A stretch of DNA of 64,000 nt from Actinomadura meyerae. GTDB lineage: Bacteria; Actinomycetota; Actinomycetes; Streptosporangiales; Streptosporangiaceae. Below are positions 50,642 to 59,538 of this stretch, one piece after another. Within the stretch, counting starts at the first letter, position 1. Each line of letters starts with the position of its first letter. The stretch covers positions 124,001 through 188,000 of the forward strand of contig NZ_FZOR01000009.1 in assembly GCF_900188445.1 (NCBI RefSeq), in the 5' to 3' direction. The notes beneath the pieces are model-generated. The model had not been told where the DNA came from. It saw only the letters and a list, made by a program, of their open reading frames with translations, and did no database searches. The position numbers and the translations under genes are program-made.

Positions 50642-51343
50642 CTACCCGCGGTTCTGCCACCAGTCGGTGATGGCGCGGCGGACGGGCGCGTGGTGCTCGT
50701 CATCGACGATCTTGATGTCGCCCATCACCACCGTCGCGGTGACGCGGACGACCGGGACCCGCGCCCCCGGGTGCGGGTCGCGGACGTTGACCTTGCGGTC
50801 GCCGAGGAAGTTGTGGCCGGTCAGCTCGACGCTGACGCCGTCCGGGACGATGATCTTGACGTCGCCCATCACGGCGGTCGCCGAGATCCGGACCTCGCCG
50901 GTCGGCACCTGCGCGCCGCGCAGGTCGAGCTCGACGTCGCCCATCACCGACACCGCCTCCAGCGGCCCGTCGATGCGGCCGACGATGCGCTCCTTGCAGT
51001 CCCCCATGACGGCGCTGAACCTGCGCTTGACCTGCGGCGGCGCGGGGTTGGCGCCGGGCGCGCCCATGCCGGGCAGGTCGGCGGTGATCCCTTCGAGGTC
51101 GCCGCGGCTGACGGCCGCGTAGGCGGCCTCGGTGCGCTCGGTCAGCTCCTCGAAGGTGAGCCGTCCCTCCACGGACGCGACCCGCAGCCGCTCGACGACC
51201 GCCTCGCGCTCGGCGTCGGACGCCCGGACCGCCTCGGGCGCGCTCCTCGCGTCGAGCGCGTCGGGCACGGGGTGGGCGTCCTGCCGCCGGGCCGCCGGGC
51301 GGCTCGGGCAGGGCCGCTCAGGCTGCGGACTGGACTGGCTCAT
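50642..51343 (-). CDS. DUF1707 and LiaF-like C-terminal domain protein
   Basis: A 233-aa protein with an N-terminal DUF1707 helical motif (VRASDAEREAVVERLRVA..., followed by GRLTFEELTERTEAAYAA) at about 38-90 and a beta-helical LiaF/DUF2154-type repeat domain (VMGDCKERI, SVMGDVELDL, AVMGDVKIIV, VVMGDIKIVD) at about 110-225. The four VMGD turns are the repeat unit. It has no TM helix, unlike many relatives. Family members are linked to cell-envelope stress responses in actinobacteria. TACCTT ends 7 nt before the ATG with no Shine-Dalgarno. Confidence 0.88.
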   Translation of the reverse strand: MSQSSPQPERPCPSRPAARRQDAHPVPDALDARSAPEAVRASDAEREAVVERLRVASVEGRLTFEELTERTEAAYAAVSRGDLEGITADLPGMGAPGANPAPPQVKRRFSAVMGDCKERIVGRIDGPLEAVSVMGDVELDLRGAQVPTGEVRISATAVMGDVKIIVPDGVSVELTGHNFLGDRKVNVRDPHPGARVPVVRVTATVVMGDIKIVDDEHHAPVRRAITDWWQNRG

Positions 51344-51484
51344 GTTTCCGAAGGTATGCCCCCGGCGTGGCGCGACAATCCGCCGGGGGGACGAGATCGT
51401 CCCACCACTTCAGGAGGATGGACTCTCCACCGCGGTCCGGGCACCATTTCCGGCGCGCCGAACGAGGTTCTGTATCCTGCGGGC

Positions 51485-53113
51485 GTGGACACGCACGAGG
51501 TCGTCAACCAGGTGCCCCCGCTCACCGGGCACGACGTCGCCGACGAGCCCGCCCTGCTGGACGGGCTGGCCCGCGAGGGCGCCGGCTGGGCCGAGCCCGA
51601 GGTGCGCGAGCTGGGACGCCTCGCGGGCACCGAGGAGGCCCAGGAGTGGGGCCGGCTCGCGAACGAGAACCCGCCGATCCTGCGGACCCACGACCGGTAC
51701 GGGCACCGGATCGACGAGGTCGAGTTCCACCCGGCCTGGCACGAGCTGATGACCGTCGCGGTCACGCACGGCCTGCACGGCTCCCCCTGGGCCGACCCCC
51801 GCGAGGGCGCCCATGTCGCCCGTGCCGCGAAGTTCTACACCTGGCGCGTCGACGCCGGGCACGGCTGCCCCATCTCCATGACCTACGCGGCCGTCCCCGC
51901 GCTGCGCCAGGCCCCGGACCTCGCCGCGCAGTACGAGCCGCTCCTCGCCAAGCGCGAGTACGACTACGGCCTGCGCGCCCCCCTCACCAAGAACGCGCTG
52001 CTCGCCGGCATGTCGATGACGGAGAAGCAGGGCGGCTCGGACGTCCGCGCCAACACCACCAGGGCCACCCCCGCCGCCGACGGCACGTACCGCCTGGTGG
52101 GCCACAAGTGGTTCACCAGCGCCCCGATGTGCGACGTGTTCCTCACCCTCGCGCATGCGCCGGGCGGGCTGACCTGCTTCCTCGTCCCCCGCGTCCTGCC
52201 GGACGGGACCCTGAACCCGCTGCGCCTGATGCGGCTGAAGGACAAGCTCGGCAACCGGTCCAACGCGTCCTCCGAGGTCGAGTACGCCGACGCGGTCGCC
52301 TGGCGGGTCGGCGACGAGGGCCGCGGCGTCCGCACCATCATCGAGATGGTCAACATGACCCGGCTCGACTGCGTGATCGGCGCCGCGGCGGGGATGCGGC
52401 ACGGCGTCACCACCGCCGCGCACCACGCCGCCCACCGCAAGGCGTTCGGCCGCTACCTGATCGATCAGCCGCTGATGCGCAACGTCCTCGCCGACCTCGC
52501 GATCGAGTCGGAGGCCGCCACCGTCACCATGCTGCGCCTCGCCGGCGCCACCGACCGCTCGGTGCGCGGCGACGCCGCCGAGACGGCCTTCAAGCGCCTC
52601 GCCCTCGCCGTCAGCAAGTACTGGATCTGCAAGCGCTGGCCGGCGCACGCCGCCGAGTCCCTGGAGTGCCTGGGCGGCAACGGCTACGTCGAGGAATCCG
52701 GCATGCCGCGCCTGTTCCGGGAGTCCCCGCTGAACTCCATCTGGGAGGGCTCCGGCAACGTCGCGGCCCTGGACGTCCTGCGGGCGATGGCCAAGGAGCC
52801 GCAGACCGTCGAGGCGTTCTTCACCGAGATCGACCGCGCCGCCGGTGCCGACGCCCGCCTCGACGCGGCCGTACGCGAACTCAAGACCTCTCTCGGCGAC
52901 CTGGAGACCATCGAACTGCGCGCCCGCCGCATCGTCGAGCGCATGGCACTGGCCCTGCAGGCGTCCCTGCTCGTCCGGCACGGCCACCCGGCCGTCGCCG
53001 ACGCCTTCTGCGCCACCCGCCTGGCCGGCGACTGGGGCACCGCCTTCGGCACCCTCCCCCCGGGAGCCGACCTCGCCCCCATCATCGAACGCGCCACCCC
53101 GAAACTCGGCTGA
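51485..53113 (+). CDS. acyl-CoA dehydrogenase family protein, AidB-like
   Basis: A 542-aa flavoprotein. It shows the AidB-type N-terminal domain, AGMSMTEKQGGSDVRANTT near 185 (FAD/substrate block), LECLGGNGYVEESGMPRLFRESPLNSIWEGSGNV near 395 (split motif) and the C-terminal four-helix domain. E. coli AidB protects DNA from alkylation; whether this one acts on an acyl-CoA is unclear. GTG at 51485 is 6 nt after the -10-like TATCCT (51473-51478), so it is probably leaderless. It converges on the response regulator gene (44 bp gap). Confidence 0.9.
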   Translation: MDTHEVVNQVPPLTGHDVADEPALLDGLAREGAGWAEPEVRELGRLAGTEEAQEWGRLANENPPILRTHDRYGHRIDEVEFHPAWHELMTVAVTHGLHGSPWADPREGAHVARAAKFYTWRVDAGHGCPISMTYAAVPALRQAPDLAAQYEPLLAKREYDYGLRAPLTKNALLAGMSMTEKQGGSDVRANTTRATPAADGTYRLVGHKWFTSAPMCDVFLTLAHAPGGLTCFLVPRVLPDGTLNPLRLMRLKDKLGNRSNASSEVEYADAVAWRVGDEGRGVRTIIEMVNMTRLDCVIGAAAGMRHGVTTAAHHAAHRKAFGRYLIDQPLMRNVLADLAIESEAATVTMLRLAGATDRSVRGDAAETAFKRLALAVSKYWICKRWPAHAAESLECLGGNGYVEESGMPRLFRESPLNSIWEGSGNVAALDVLRAMAKEPQTVEAFFTEIDRAAGADARLDAAVRELKTSLGDLETIELRARRIVERMALALQASLLVRHGHPAVADAFCATRLAGDWGTAFGTLPPGADLAPIIERATPKLG

Positions 53114-53157
53114 CCGCGCCACTGCCTCGCACCAGCCGCGTCCAAAGGCTTCCGGTG

Positions 53158-53820
53158 TCAGCCGGTGAGGTCGGCGTCGTGGGCGAGCAGGGCGACCTGG
53201 GTACGGTTGTTGAGATCGAGTTTGGTGAATATGCGGGAGATGTGGGCTTTCACGGTGGCCACGCTCATGAACAACTCGCCCGCGATCTCGGCATTGGACT
53301 TGCCCTGCCCGACGGCGATGGCGACCTCGCGTTCGCGTTCGCTGAGCTGACCCAGTGCGTTGGCGGCGTGCCGTCGCCGGGCGGCGGCGCCGGTGTCGCC
53401 GAGGTGGGAGATGAGCTTCCGGGTGACGGCCGGCGACAGGACGGGTTCGCCGGCCGCGACCCGCGCGATGGCGCGCAGGATCTCGGCGGGTGGCGTGTGT
53501 TTGAGCAGGAACCCGCCGGCCCCGGCCCGCAGGGCGCGCAGGACGTACTCGTCGGCGTCGAAGGTGGTCAGGACGATGACCTCGGGTGGGTCGGGTCGGG
53601 CCCGGAGGCGTTCGGTGGCGGCGAGGCCGTCGAGGGTGGGCATGCGGATGTCCATCAGCACCACGTCCGGGGCGCATGCGTCGACGGCGGCGGCCACTTC
53701 GCTCCCGTCGCCGGCCTCGCCCACCACGGCGATGTCCGGCGAGCCGCCGATGACCATGGTGAGGCCGGCCCGCACGAGCGGGTCGTCGTCCACGATGAGG
53801 ACCCGCAGCGGTGCGTTCAC
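53158..53820 (-). CDS. NarL/LuxR-family response regulator
   Basis: A 220-aa two-component regulator: acidic triad LIVDDDPLVRAG near 10, phospho-acceptor Asp in VVLMDIRMP near 56, switch Thr in VLTTFDAD and Lys in LLKHTPP, then an output HTH LSEREREVAIAVGQGKSNAEIAGELFMSVATVKAHISRIFTKL (split motif) near 155-200. The GTG at 53820 has AAGGAG 6 nt upstream. Paired with the sensor kinase 53 bp upstream on the same strand. Confidence 0.94.
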   Translation of the reverse strand: MNAPLRVLIVDDDPLVRAGLTMVIGGSPDIAVVGEAGDGSEVAAAVDACAPDVVLMDIRMPTLDGLAATERLRARPDPPEVIVLTTFDADEYVLRALRAGAGGFLLKHTPPAEILRAIARVAAGEPVLSPAVTRKLISHLGDTGAAARRRHAANALGQLSEREREVAIAVGQGKSNAEIAGELFMSVATVKAHISRIFTKLDLNNRTQVALLAHDADLTG

Positions 53821-53872
53821 GTTGCGCTCCTTGTCCGTGCTCGCCTGGGCCGGAGGCCCGTCCCGACCGCGA

Positions 53873-55099
53873 TCAGGGGGGAGGCCACGGTATCCAGGCA
53901 CTGAGCCGGAAGTCACCGGCGGAGGTGGGGCCGTGTTCGAGGCGTCCGCCGGCGAGGGCGGCCCGTTCGGTGAGCCCGATGAGGCCGAGGCCGGCGCCGG
54001 GGATGCCTGCGGGGCCGGTCTCGGCCGGGTACGGGTTGCGGATCTCGACGGTCACGCCGTCGCCCGGGGCCGCCCGGACGGTGACGGACACCTCGCCGCC
54101 GGGGGCGTGCTTGCGGGCGTTGGTCAGCCCTTCCTGCACGATCCGGTACGCGCTGCGCCCCACACCGGCCGGTACGGCGGAGGGCGCGTCGGTCTGCCAG
54201 TCGAGCCGTACCCGCATCCCGGCGCGCCGCGACTGGTCGACGAGGTCGGGGAGGTCGGCCAGGGTGGGCTGCGGCCGTTCCGGCGTCCCGTCCGACCGGT
54301 CGGCACCGGTGCGGAGGACGCCGATCACCTCCCGAAGGTCCTCCAGCGCCCGGTAGGCGCTCTCGCGGACCACCCCGGCGGCACGGGCGACCTCCTCGGG
54401 CGGGGCGTCGGGGCGCAGCTCCAGCGCCCCGGCGTGCAGGCTCAGCAGGGACAGGCGGTGGGCGAGCACGTCGTGCATCTCCCGGGCGATCCGGTCGCGT
54501 TCGCCCTGGCGGGCTTCGGCGACGCGCAGTTCCTGTTCGGCCTCGACCCGCCCGGCCCGCTCCCGCAGCGACTGGCGCCGGGCCCGTACGAACATGCCCC
54601 AGGCGAGCACCGCGGCCCCGAGGACGACGCCCAGCACGATCTCCGCCGGGGACCCCACCGGGACGTCGGGCCGGACCAGCAGCGTCAGGAACGGTACGAG
54701 CGCGTACCCGGCCACGATCGGGGCGACCACCGCGAAGCGCCGGTGCGCCGCGACGGTGAACAGCGCGACGAGCGCCGCACCCGCCGCCGACGTCGAATAG
54801 ACGCTGACCAGACCCACGACCGCGGCCAAGCCGACCGGCCGACGCCGACGCAGCCACACCCCCAGACTGCACAGGCCGCCGAGGACGAGGTCGACGGTGA
54901 GCGGGACCGGTGCGATGTGTTGCGCGATGCCGTCGCCCAGGGTGAGCGCCATGAGCCCGACGGCCAGCAGGAAACACGCGGCGTCGGCCACCCGGCCGCG
55001 AATCGTGCGCCCGGCCGGGCGTCGCGGACCGTGGTCGGCATCGCTGGTCGCGCCCGCCGGTCGCGGACTCCGATCCTGCGGGTCCGCCGGGACCATCAT
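53873..55099 (-). CDS. NarL-type sensor histidine kinase (HisKA_3)
   Basis: A 408-aa kinase with about five to six TM helices in the first 170 residues and no large extracellular domain (an intramembrane-sensing arrangement), a coiled-coil linker, HisKA_3 with catalytic His in REMHDVLAHRLSLL near 207, and an HATPase with NARKHAPGG near 325 and GLGLIGLTERA near 380. TACCCT ends 6 nt before the first of two consecutive ATG codons (55099), so a leaderless start is likely. Partner of the regulator at 53158. Signal unknown; cell-envelope or antimicrobial stress is typical of this architecture. Confidence 0.92.
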   Translation of the reverse strand: MMVPADPQDRSPRPAGATSDADHGPRRPAGRTIRGRVADAACFLLAVGLMALTLGDGIAQHIAPVPLTVDLVLGGLCSLGVWLRRRRPVGLAAVVGLVSVYSTSAAGAALVALFTVAAHRRFAVVAPIVAGYALVPFLTLLVRPDVPVGSPAEIVLGVVLGAAVLAWGMFVRARRQSLRERAGRVEAEQELRVAEARQGERDRIAREMHDVLAHRLSLLSLHAGALELRPDAPPEEVARAAGVVRESAYRALEDLREVIGVLRTGADRSDGTPERPQPTLADLPDLVDQSRRAGMRVRLDWQTDAPSAVPAGVGRSAYRIVQEGLTNARKHAPGGEVSVTVRAAPGDGVTVEIRNPYPAETGPAGIPGAGLGLIGLTERAALAGGRLEHGPTSAGDFRLSAWIPWPPP

Positions 55100-55270
55100 G
55101 ATCGAAGGGTACGGCCGGGCCGGGCCCCGCGGCATCCGACCAAAGTCGATCCCGCGGCGTAGACCTTGGGCCCGCCACCATCGACCCGGGCTCGTAGCGG
55201 CGTATCCGGCCACTCCAGCAATCTGGTCCGCATCACCGGAATGCCGACCATTCCTGCGTAGGAGTGAGAG

Positions 55271-56026
55271 ATGAGATCACCGCATGACCCCGCCACCGCG
55301 CACGTGCCCGTGAGCGCGGCAGCGGCAATGACGGGACCTGCCCCGACCCGAGCGCTCCGGGAGCGGGTCGTGGGCGCGACGGCGATCGCGCTGGCGGCGT
55401 CGGTGGCGATCCAGAACGCGGTGGTGGTCTGGGCCGGAGCGCCGGACTACGGGGCCCCGATCAAGGAGGTGCTCGCCTTCCACGCGGAGCACCGGGTCGC
55501 GGTCGCGATCGCGGTCGGCCTGGAGGCGCTGAACCTGCCGCTGCTGCTCGGGTTCCTGACCGGGCTCCACGGGCTCATCGAGCGCCGCGGGCGTGCGGGC
55601 GCGGACTGGTCGCGCCTCGCGGTGGCCGCGGGCGCGACCCTCTCGGCGGTCCTCGCGCTCTACGCCGTCCTGTGGAACGGTGCCGTGCTGTCCGCCGGCG
55701 AGCTCGCCGAGCCGAGCCCGGAGTTCGAGCTCGCCTGGCGATCGCACGCGGCGGCCTTCGCGCTGGCGCTGCCGGCACTCGGCACCACGTTCGTCGGCGC
55801 CGCGCTGGCGGCGCATGCGAGCCGGCTGACGCCGCCGTGGCAGCGTCCGCTCGCGGTGGCCGCCGGAGGCCTGCTGCTCGCCGCCGGGACGGCCAGCCTC
55901 GCGATCGCGGACGGCTCACGGCTCCTCTTCGTGGGGATGCCCGGCTACGCCGCCTGGCTCGTGTGGCTGCTCGCGACCGGCGTATGGCTGGTGCGCGCTC
56001 GCACGGCCGACCGTCCTGAATCGTGA
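55271..56026 (+). CDS. integral membrane protein, 251 aa
   Basis: About six TM helices (roughly residues 35-55, 80-100, 115-140, 155-185, 195-215, 225-245) with short loops, and no catalytic motif. It resembles the DUF998/DUF4386-like putative membrane proteins common in actinobacteria, but I cannot place it confidently. AGGAG is 8 nt before the ATG at 55271. It is divergent from the two-component pair (172-bp gap), so it could be their target gene. Confidence 0.8.
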   Translation: MRSPHDPATAHVPVSAAAAMTGPAPTRALRERVVGATAIALAASVAIQNAVVVWAGAPDYGAPIKEVLAFHAEHRVAVAIAVGLEALNLPLLLGFLTGLHGLIERRGRAGADWSRLAVAAGATLSAVLALYAVLWNGAVLSAGELAEPSPEFELAWRSHAAAFALALPALGTTFVGAALAAHASRLTPPWQRPLAVAAGGLLLAAGTASLAIADGSRLLFVGMPGYAAWLVWLLATGVWLVRARTADRPES

Positions 56027-56171
56027 GGGCTCCGTAGTCCTGCGCAGCACGTCCTCTGCTTCAAACTCGGCTGGTGCTGGGAACGCAACCCCCCACACCT
56101 GGCTCGGAATGGCCTCCGCCGCCCACCGCGACAGCGTTTGAGAGGCACAGGAGCCAGGTAGCGCGACCGAG

Positions 56172-57002
56172 TCAGGTCCAGGCCGACTCGGAGACCTCGC
56201 GCCACTCGGCGTCGGACTCGGCCAGGTCCGCTGCGGCCTGGTCCCAGTAGCGCACGGCGTCGCGGCCCAGCAGGAGCTGGGTCGGCGCGTCGTCGCGGCC
56301 GGCCAGATCGACGATGATCTCGGCGATCCGGGCCGGGTCGGCGGAGTCGGCGGCCTCGGGGTCGGCGCCGCGGATCCTGTCGGCGAAGGCGCCGACGGTC
56401 CGCCGGTACGGCTCGCTGACCGGCGGCACCTTCATCGAGGACCCGGCCCAGTCGGTGCGCATCCCGCCCGGCTGCAGGACGGTGACCTTGACCCCGAACG
56501 GCGCGACCTCCTGCGCGAGCCCGAGGGAGAAGCCGCCGACGGCCCACTTGGCGCTCTGGTAGGCTGTCAGGCCGGGGGAGGTGATCCGCCCGCCGACCGA
56601 GGACACCTGGAAGATGTGCCCCGACCCCTGCTCGCGCAGGATCGGCGTGACGGCCTTGCTGACGTGGACGACGCCGTAGAAGTTGGTGTCGATCTGGGCA
56701 CGGAAGTCGTCCAGGGCGACGTCCTCCACCGCTGCCAGGTCGGCGTAGCCGGCGTTGTTGACCACCACGTCGTAGCGGCCGAACGCCTTCAGTCCCTCGT
56801 GCACCGCGTGCCGCACCGCACCGTCGTCGGTGACGTCGAGCGCCAGTGTGCGGATGCGGTCGCCGTAGCGGTCGACCAGGTCGTCGAGCCGAGCGGGGTT
56901 GCGAGCGGTGGCGACCACCCGGTCGCCGGCCTCCAGTGCCGCGGTGACGATCGCGCGGCCCAGCCCGCGAGAGCTTCCGGTGACGAACCAGACTCTCGAC
57001 AT
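56172..57002 (-). CDS. short-chain dehydrogenase/reductase
   Basis: A 276-aa classical SDR: TGSSRGLGRAI (cofactor, near 8), VVNNAGYADL near 83, catalytic Ser in FQVSSVGG near 134 and YQSAK near 148. The DxTDD acidic pocket (LALDVTDDGAV) suggests NAD(H) or NADP(H) is possible. Substrate unknown. GAGG is 8 nt before the ATG. It is divergent from a TetR gene and has a near-consensus promoter (TTGACA-17-TAACGT) containing that repressor's operator, so it should be strongly induced when the repressor leaves. Confidence 0.93.
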   Translation of the reverse strand: MSRVWFVTGSSRGLGRAIVTAALEAGDRVVATARNPARLDDLVDRYGDRIRTLALDVTDDGAVRHAVHEGLKAFGRYDVVVNNAGYADLAAVEDVALDDFRAQIDTNFYGVVHVSKAVTPILREQGSGHIFQVSSVGGRITSPGLTAYQSAKWAVGGFSLGLAQEVAPFGVKVTVLQPGGMRTDWAGSSMKVPPVSEPYRRTVGAFADRIRGADPEAADSADPARIAEIIVDLAGRDDAPTQLLLGRDAVRYWDQAAADLAESDAEWREVSESAWT

Positions 57003-57126
57003 GTCCTCTACCTCGGTTCTCGTGAGATCGACGGCGCACGTGTCTTCGGGCGACTACCCGGCCATCACCTCCGAGAAGGTCACAACGGGTGAAGCCGCAG
57101 CCAGGACGTGCGCCGCACTGTTGAGC

Positions 57127-57202
57127 GACCGACGGTCGCCTGGACACCTCCGACGTTAAGAGACCACTGGTCTGTTGTCAAAAGACCGGCGGTCGCTAAA
57201 GT
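57127..57202. promoter_or_regulatory. divergent SDR/TetR promoters with three GACC-N3-GGTC operators
   Basis: Operators: GACCGACGGTC (57127-57137), GACCACTGGTC (57162-57172), GACCGGCGGTC (57184-57194). Leftward promoter: TTGACA (complement of 57176-57181) and TAACGT (complement of 57153-57158), 17-nt spacer, the second operator lying inside it. Rightward promoter: TTGTCA (57175-57180) and TAAAGT (57197-57202), 16-nt spacer, third operator inside it; the TetR ATG is 6 nt downstream. The two -35 boxes overlap on opposite strands. Confidence 0.8.
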
Positions 57203-57208
57203 GGCTCC

Positions 57209-57901
57209 ATGGCCGAGTTCCAGCGGGCGCGCAGCCGGGAGCAGCGGGAGCAGCGACGGCGGGCGATCCTCGACACCACCGCCGGGATGCTCGCCGAACT
57301 GCCGGTCGCTCGCATCGGACTGAACGAGCTCAGCCGCAGGGCGGGCCTGGCCAAGTCCAACGTGCTGCGCTACTTCGAATCACGCGAGGCGATCCTGCTG
57401 GAACTGCTCGACCGAGCCTGGACCGAATGGAACGCCGACCTGCCCGCCCTCTTGGACGCCGCCCTCGACCCGGCCGCCCCCGTGCGGACGCGCACCGAGG
57501 ACTACGCCGCGGTCTACGCCGCCTCCCTGGCCGACCGGCCGGTCCTGTGCGACCTGCTCAGCGCCCAGGCAGGCGTCCTGGAGCACAACGTCTCGGCCGA
57601 CGTCGCCGCCCGCTACAAGAAGGCCGCCGTCGCCAACCGCGACGTCCTCACCGAACTCACCCGCAGCCGCGTGCCCGAACTCGGCGACGCCGCCCAGCGG
57701 TTCTGCTCCCAGGCCATCATGGTCACCGGCGCCATCTGGACCCACTCGCAGCCCTCACCCGCCATGCGCCGGGCCTACGCCGCCGACCCCGCCCTGGCCG
57801 CCCTGGCCATCGAGTTCGTCCCCACACTCCAGCAGACCGTCGCCACCCTGATCGCCGGCGCCCTCGCCCGCGCCGACGCCGCCCCACCGGGCACCCGCTG
57901 A
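57209..57901 (+). CDS. TetR family regulator of the divergent SDR
   Basis: A 230-aa repressor: HTH IGLNELSRRAGLAKSNVLRYF (about 33-53) then a YcdC-like C-terminal domain (TRTEDYAAVYAASLADRP, CSQAIMVTGAIW). ATG 6 nt after TAAAGT and no Shine-Dalgarno: leaderless. Three spaced operators around its own promoter predict autorepression plus control of the SDR, with DNA looping or cooperative binding possible given centre-to-centre spacings of 35 and 22 bp. Confidence 0.93.
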   Translation: MAEFQRARSREQREQRRRAILDTTAGMLAELPVARIGLNELSRRAGLAKSNVLRYFESREAILLELLDRAWTEWNADLPALLDAALDPAAPVRTRTEDYAAVYAASLADRPVLCDLLSAQAGVLEHNVSADVAARYKKAAVANRDVLTELTRSRVPELGDAAQRFCSQAIMVTGAIWTHSQPSPAMRRAYAADPALAALAIEFVPTLQQTVATLIAGALARADAAPPGTR

Positions 57902-57996
57902 CCGCGCCCTGTACGACTCACGGCGAAGGTCAGGTGCCCAGCGGTCTCGGAAAAAGCAAATGCATGGACGCTGCCGGCGGAGCCATGCTGAGGGCC

Positions 57997-58863
57997 ATGG
58001 CTTTTCTCGTTGACGATCCTCATCGGCTGGGCGAAACGCGTCTGCCCGACGGGCGGGTGCTCGGCTGGGCGGAGTGGGGCCCGCCGGACGGGACGCCCGT
58101 CCTGCTCTCCCCGGGAGCCGCGACAAGCCGTTGGCTCGGCTTCGGCGCAGGGGTCGTCGATGCGCTCGGTGTGCGTCTCGTCTCCGTGGACCGCCCCGGG
58201 CTCGGCGCCTCCACGCACGCGCCGCGGCGGACCTTCACCGACTTCGCCCGTGACATGCGCCGGTTCTGCGAGCTGCGGGGCCTGGGGAACCCGGCCGTGG
58301 TCGGCAACTCCCAGGGCGCGCCCTTCGCCATCGCCTGCGCGGAGGCGGGCGTCGCGGCGGTGCTCGCCCTGGTCTCCGCCGCGGACGAGGTCGCCGCACC
58401 GCGTTTCGCGTCCGCCCTGCCGCCGGACCTGCGCGGCCTCGTCGAGCGGACCGCGTCCGACCCGGACGGCGCGGAGCGGTTCTTCACCGGCTTCACCGCC
58501 GACGCCATGTGGGACATGGTCATGAGCGGGAGCCCGAAGAGCGACCTCGAGGTGTACCAGGACCCCGGCTTCGCGGCCGCCTACCGCAGGGCTCTGGCGG
58601 AGGGGTTCGCCCAGGGAGCCGCCGGTTACGCCAGGGACACGGTCCTGGCCATGGGACGCTGGCCCTTCGCCCTCGACGCGATCCGGATCCCGGTCGACAT
58701 CTGGTACGGCGAGCAGGACGCCTCCCACTCCCCCGACAACGGGGCACTCCTCGCCGACCGCCTGCCCACCGCCCAGCGCACCCTGGTGCCGGAGATCGGC
58801 GGCGCGGTCCTCTGGACGCATGCCGAACCGATCCTCACCTCACTCCTCGCAAGAACCCATTGA
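57997..58863 (+). CDS. alpha/beta hydrolase
   Basis: A 288-aa alpha/beta-hydrolase fold protein: oxyanion region LLSPGAATSRW near 38, nucleophile elbow VVGNSQGAPF (GxSxG) near 105, and the acid in WYGEQDASHSPDNG near 235. The usual GxGH position reads EIGGAVLWTHAEP, so the catalytic His is either the WTH residue or is missing. Substrate unknown. The start is uncertain: ATGs at 57964, 57985 and 57997 are all in frame; GAGGG precedes 57997. Confidence 0.82.
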   Translation: MAFLVDDPHRLGETRLPDGRVLGWAEWGPPDGTPVLLSPGAATSRWLGFGAGVVDALGVRLVSVDRPGLGASTHAPRRTFTDFARDMRRFCELRGLGNPAVVGNSQGAPFAIACAEAGVAAVLALVSAADEVAAPRFASALPPDLRGLVERTASDPDGAERFFTGFTADAMWDMVMSGSPKSDLEVYQDPGFAAAYRRALAEGFAQGAAGYARDTVLAMGRWPFALDAIRIPVDIWYGEQDASHSPDNGALLADRLPTAQRTLVPEIGGAVLWTHAEPILTSLLARTH

Positions 58864-58977
58864 GCGTGGTCTGCCGAACAGGCCGCCGGCATGGCGAAGG
58901 GCGCGCCCATGATCTCGGGCGGTGACGTCATCGGCCTGTAAGGGTCGGTGGGGGCAGGGCGGACTTACCGTGACGGC

Positions 58978-59538
58978 ATGAAGATCTTGAGTCTGTCCCT
59001 CACCGCCCTGGCGGTCGTGCTGACCGCATGCGGTGGTGAGACCGCCGAGCCGGGCGTCGCCGCGTCGTCGGCGACGGCTTCGGCACCGGCGAGCGCGGCG
59101 CCGAGCAAGGCGTCCGTCGAGAAGGAAGCACCCGCGTTGCTGAGGTTCCAGGGAGCCGAGCTCGATGGAACGGCTTTCGACGGCGAGAGCTTGGCGGGCA
59201 GGCCGGTGGTGCTTTGGTTCTGGGCGCCGTGGTGCCCCAAATGCCAGGCCGAGGGGCCCGCGGTCGCCAAGGCCGCGCGGAAGTACGGCGACAAGGTCGC
59301 CTTCGTGGGGGTCGCCGGGCTCGACAAGGACAAGGCGGCGATGAAGAGGTTCGTCTCGCGCACCGGCACGTCCGGGATCGTCCACCTGGACGACCGGACC
59401 GGCGCCCTCTACAAGCACTTCAAGGTCACCTCGCAGTCCTCTTATCTGATCGTGAACCCGGAGGGCGGCAGCCACTCGGCGGCGGGTCCATTGGACGAGG
59501 CCGAGCTGTCCTCCCTCATCGACGAGCACGCCCTGTAG
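58978..59538 (+). CDS. TlpA-like thioredoxin-fold lipoprotein
   Basis: A 186-aa extracytoplasmic thiol-disulfide protein. Signal peptide with lipobox LTAC (Cys18), Ala/Ser-rich linker (28-50), then a redoxin domain with the WAPWCPKC active site near 84-91 and a cis-Pro region around SSYLIVNPEGG. TACCGT (58966-58971) is 6 nt before the ATG, so it is probably leaderless. Its stop abuts the ATG of a CcdA gene (59539), which would supply its electrons: together they form a disulfide-reducing pair, as in cytochrome c maturation or envelope redox repair. Confidence 0.92.
   Translation: MKILSLSLTALAVVLTACGGETAEPGVAASSATASAPASAAPSKASVEKEAPALLRFQGAELDGTAFDGESLAGRPVVLWFWAPWCPKCQAEGPAVAKAARKYGDKVAFVGVAGLDKDKAAMKRFVSRTGTSGIVHLDDRTGALYKHFKVTSQSSYLIVNPEGGSHSAAGPLDEAELSSLIDEHAL

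Noticed and set aside
53158..55099. Two-component pair as DosR/DosS controlling the right-hand dormancy genes
   Set aside because: The kinase has 5-6 TM helices and no GAF domains, unlike DosS/DosT, and the pair lies some 6 kb from those genes; NarL-family membership alone is not enough.
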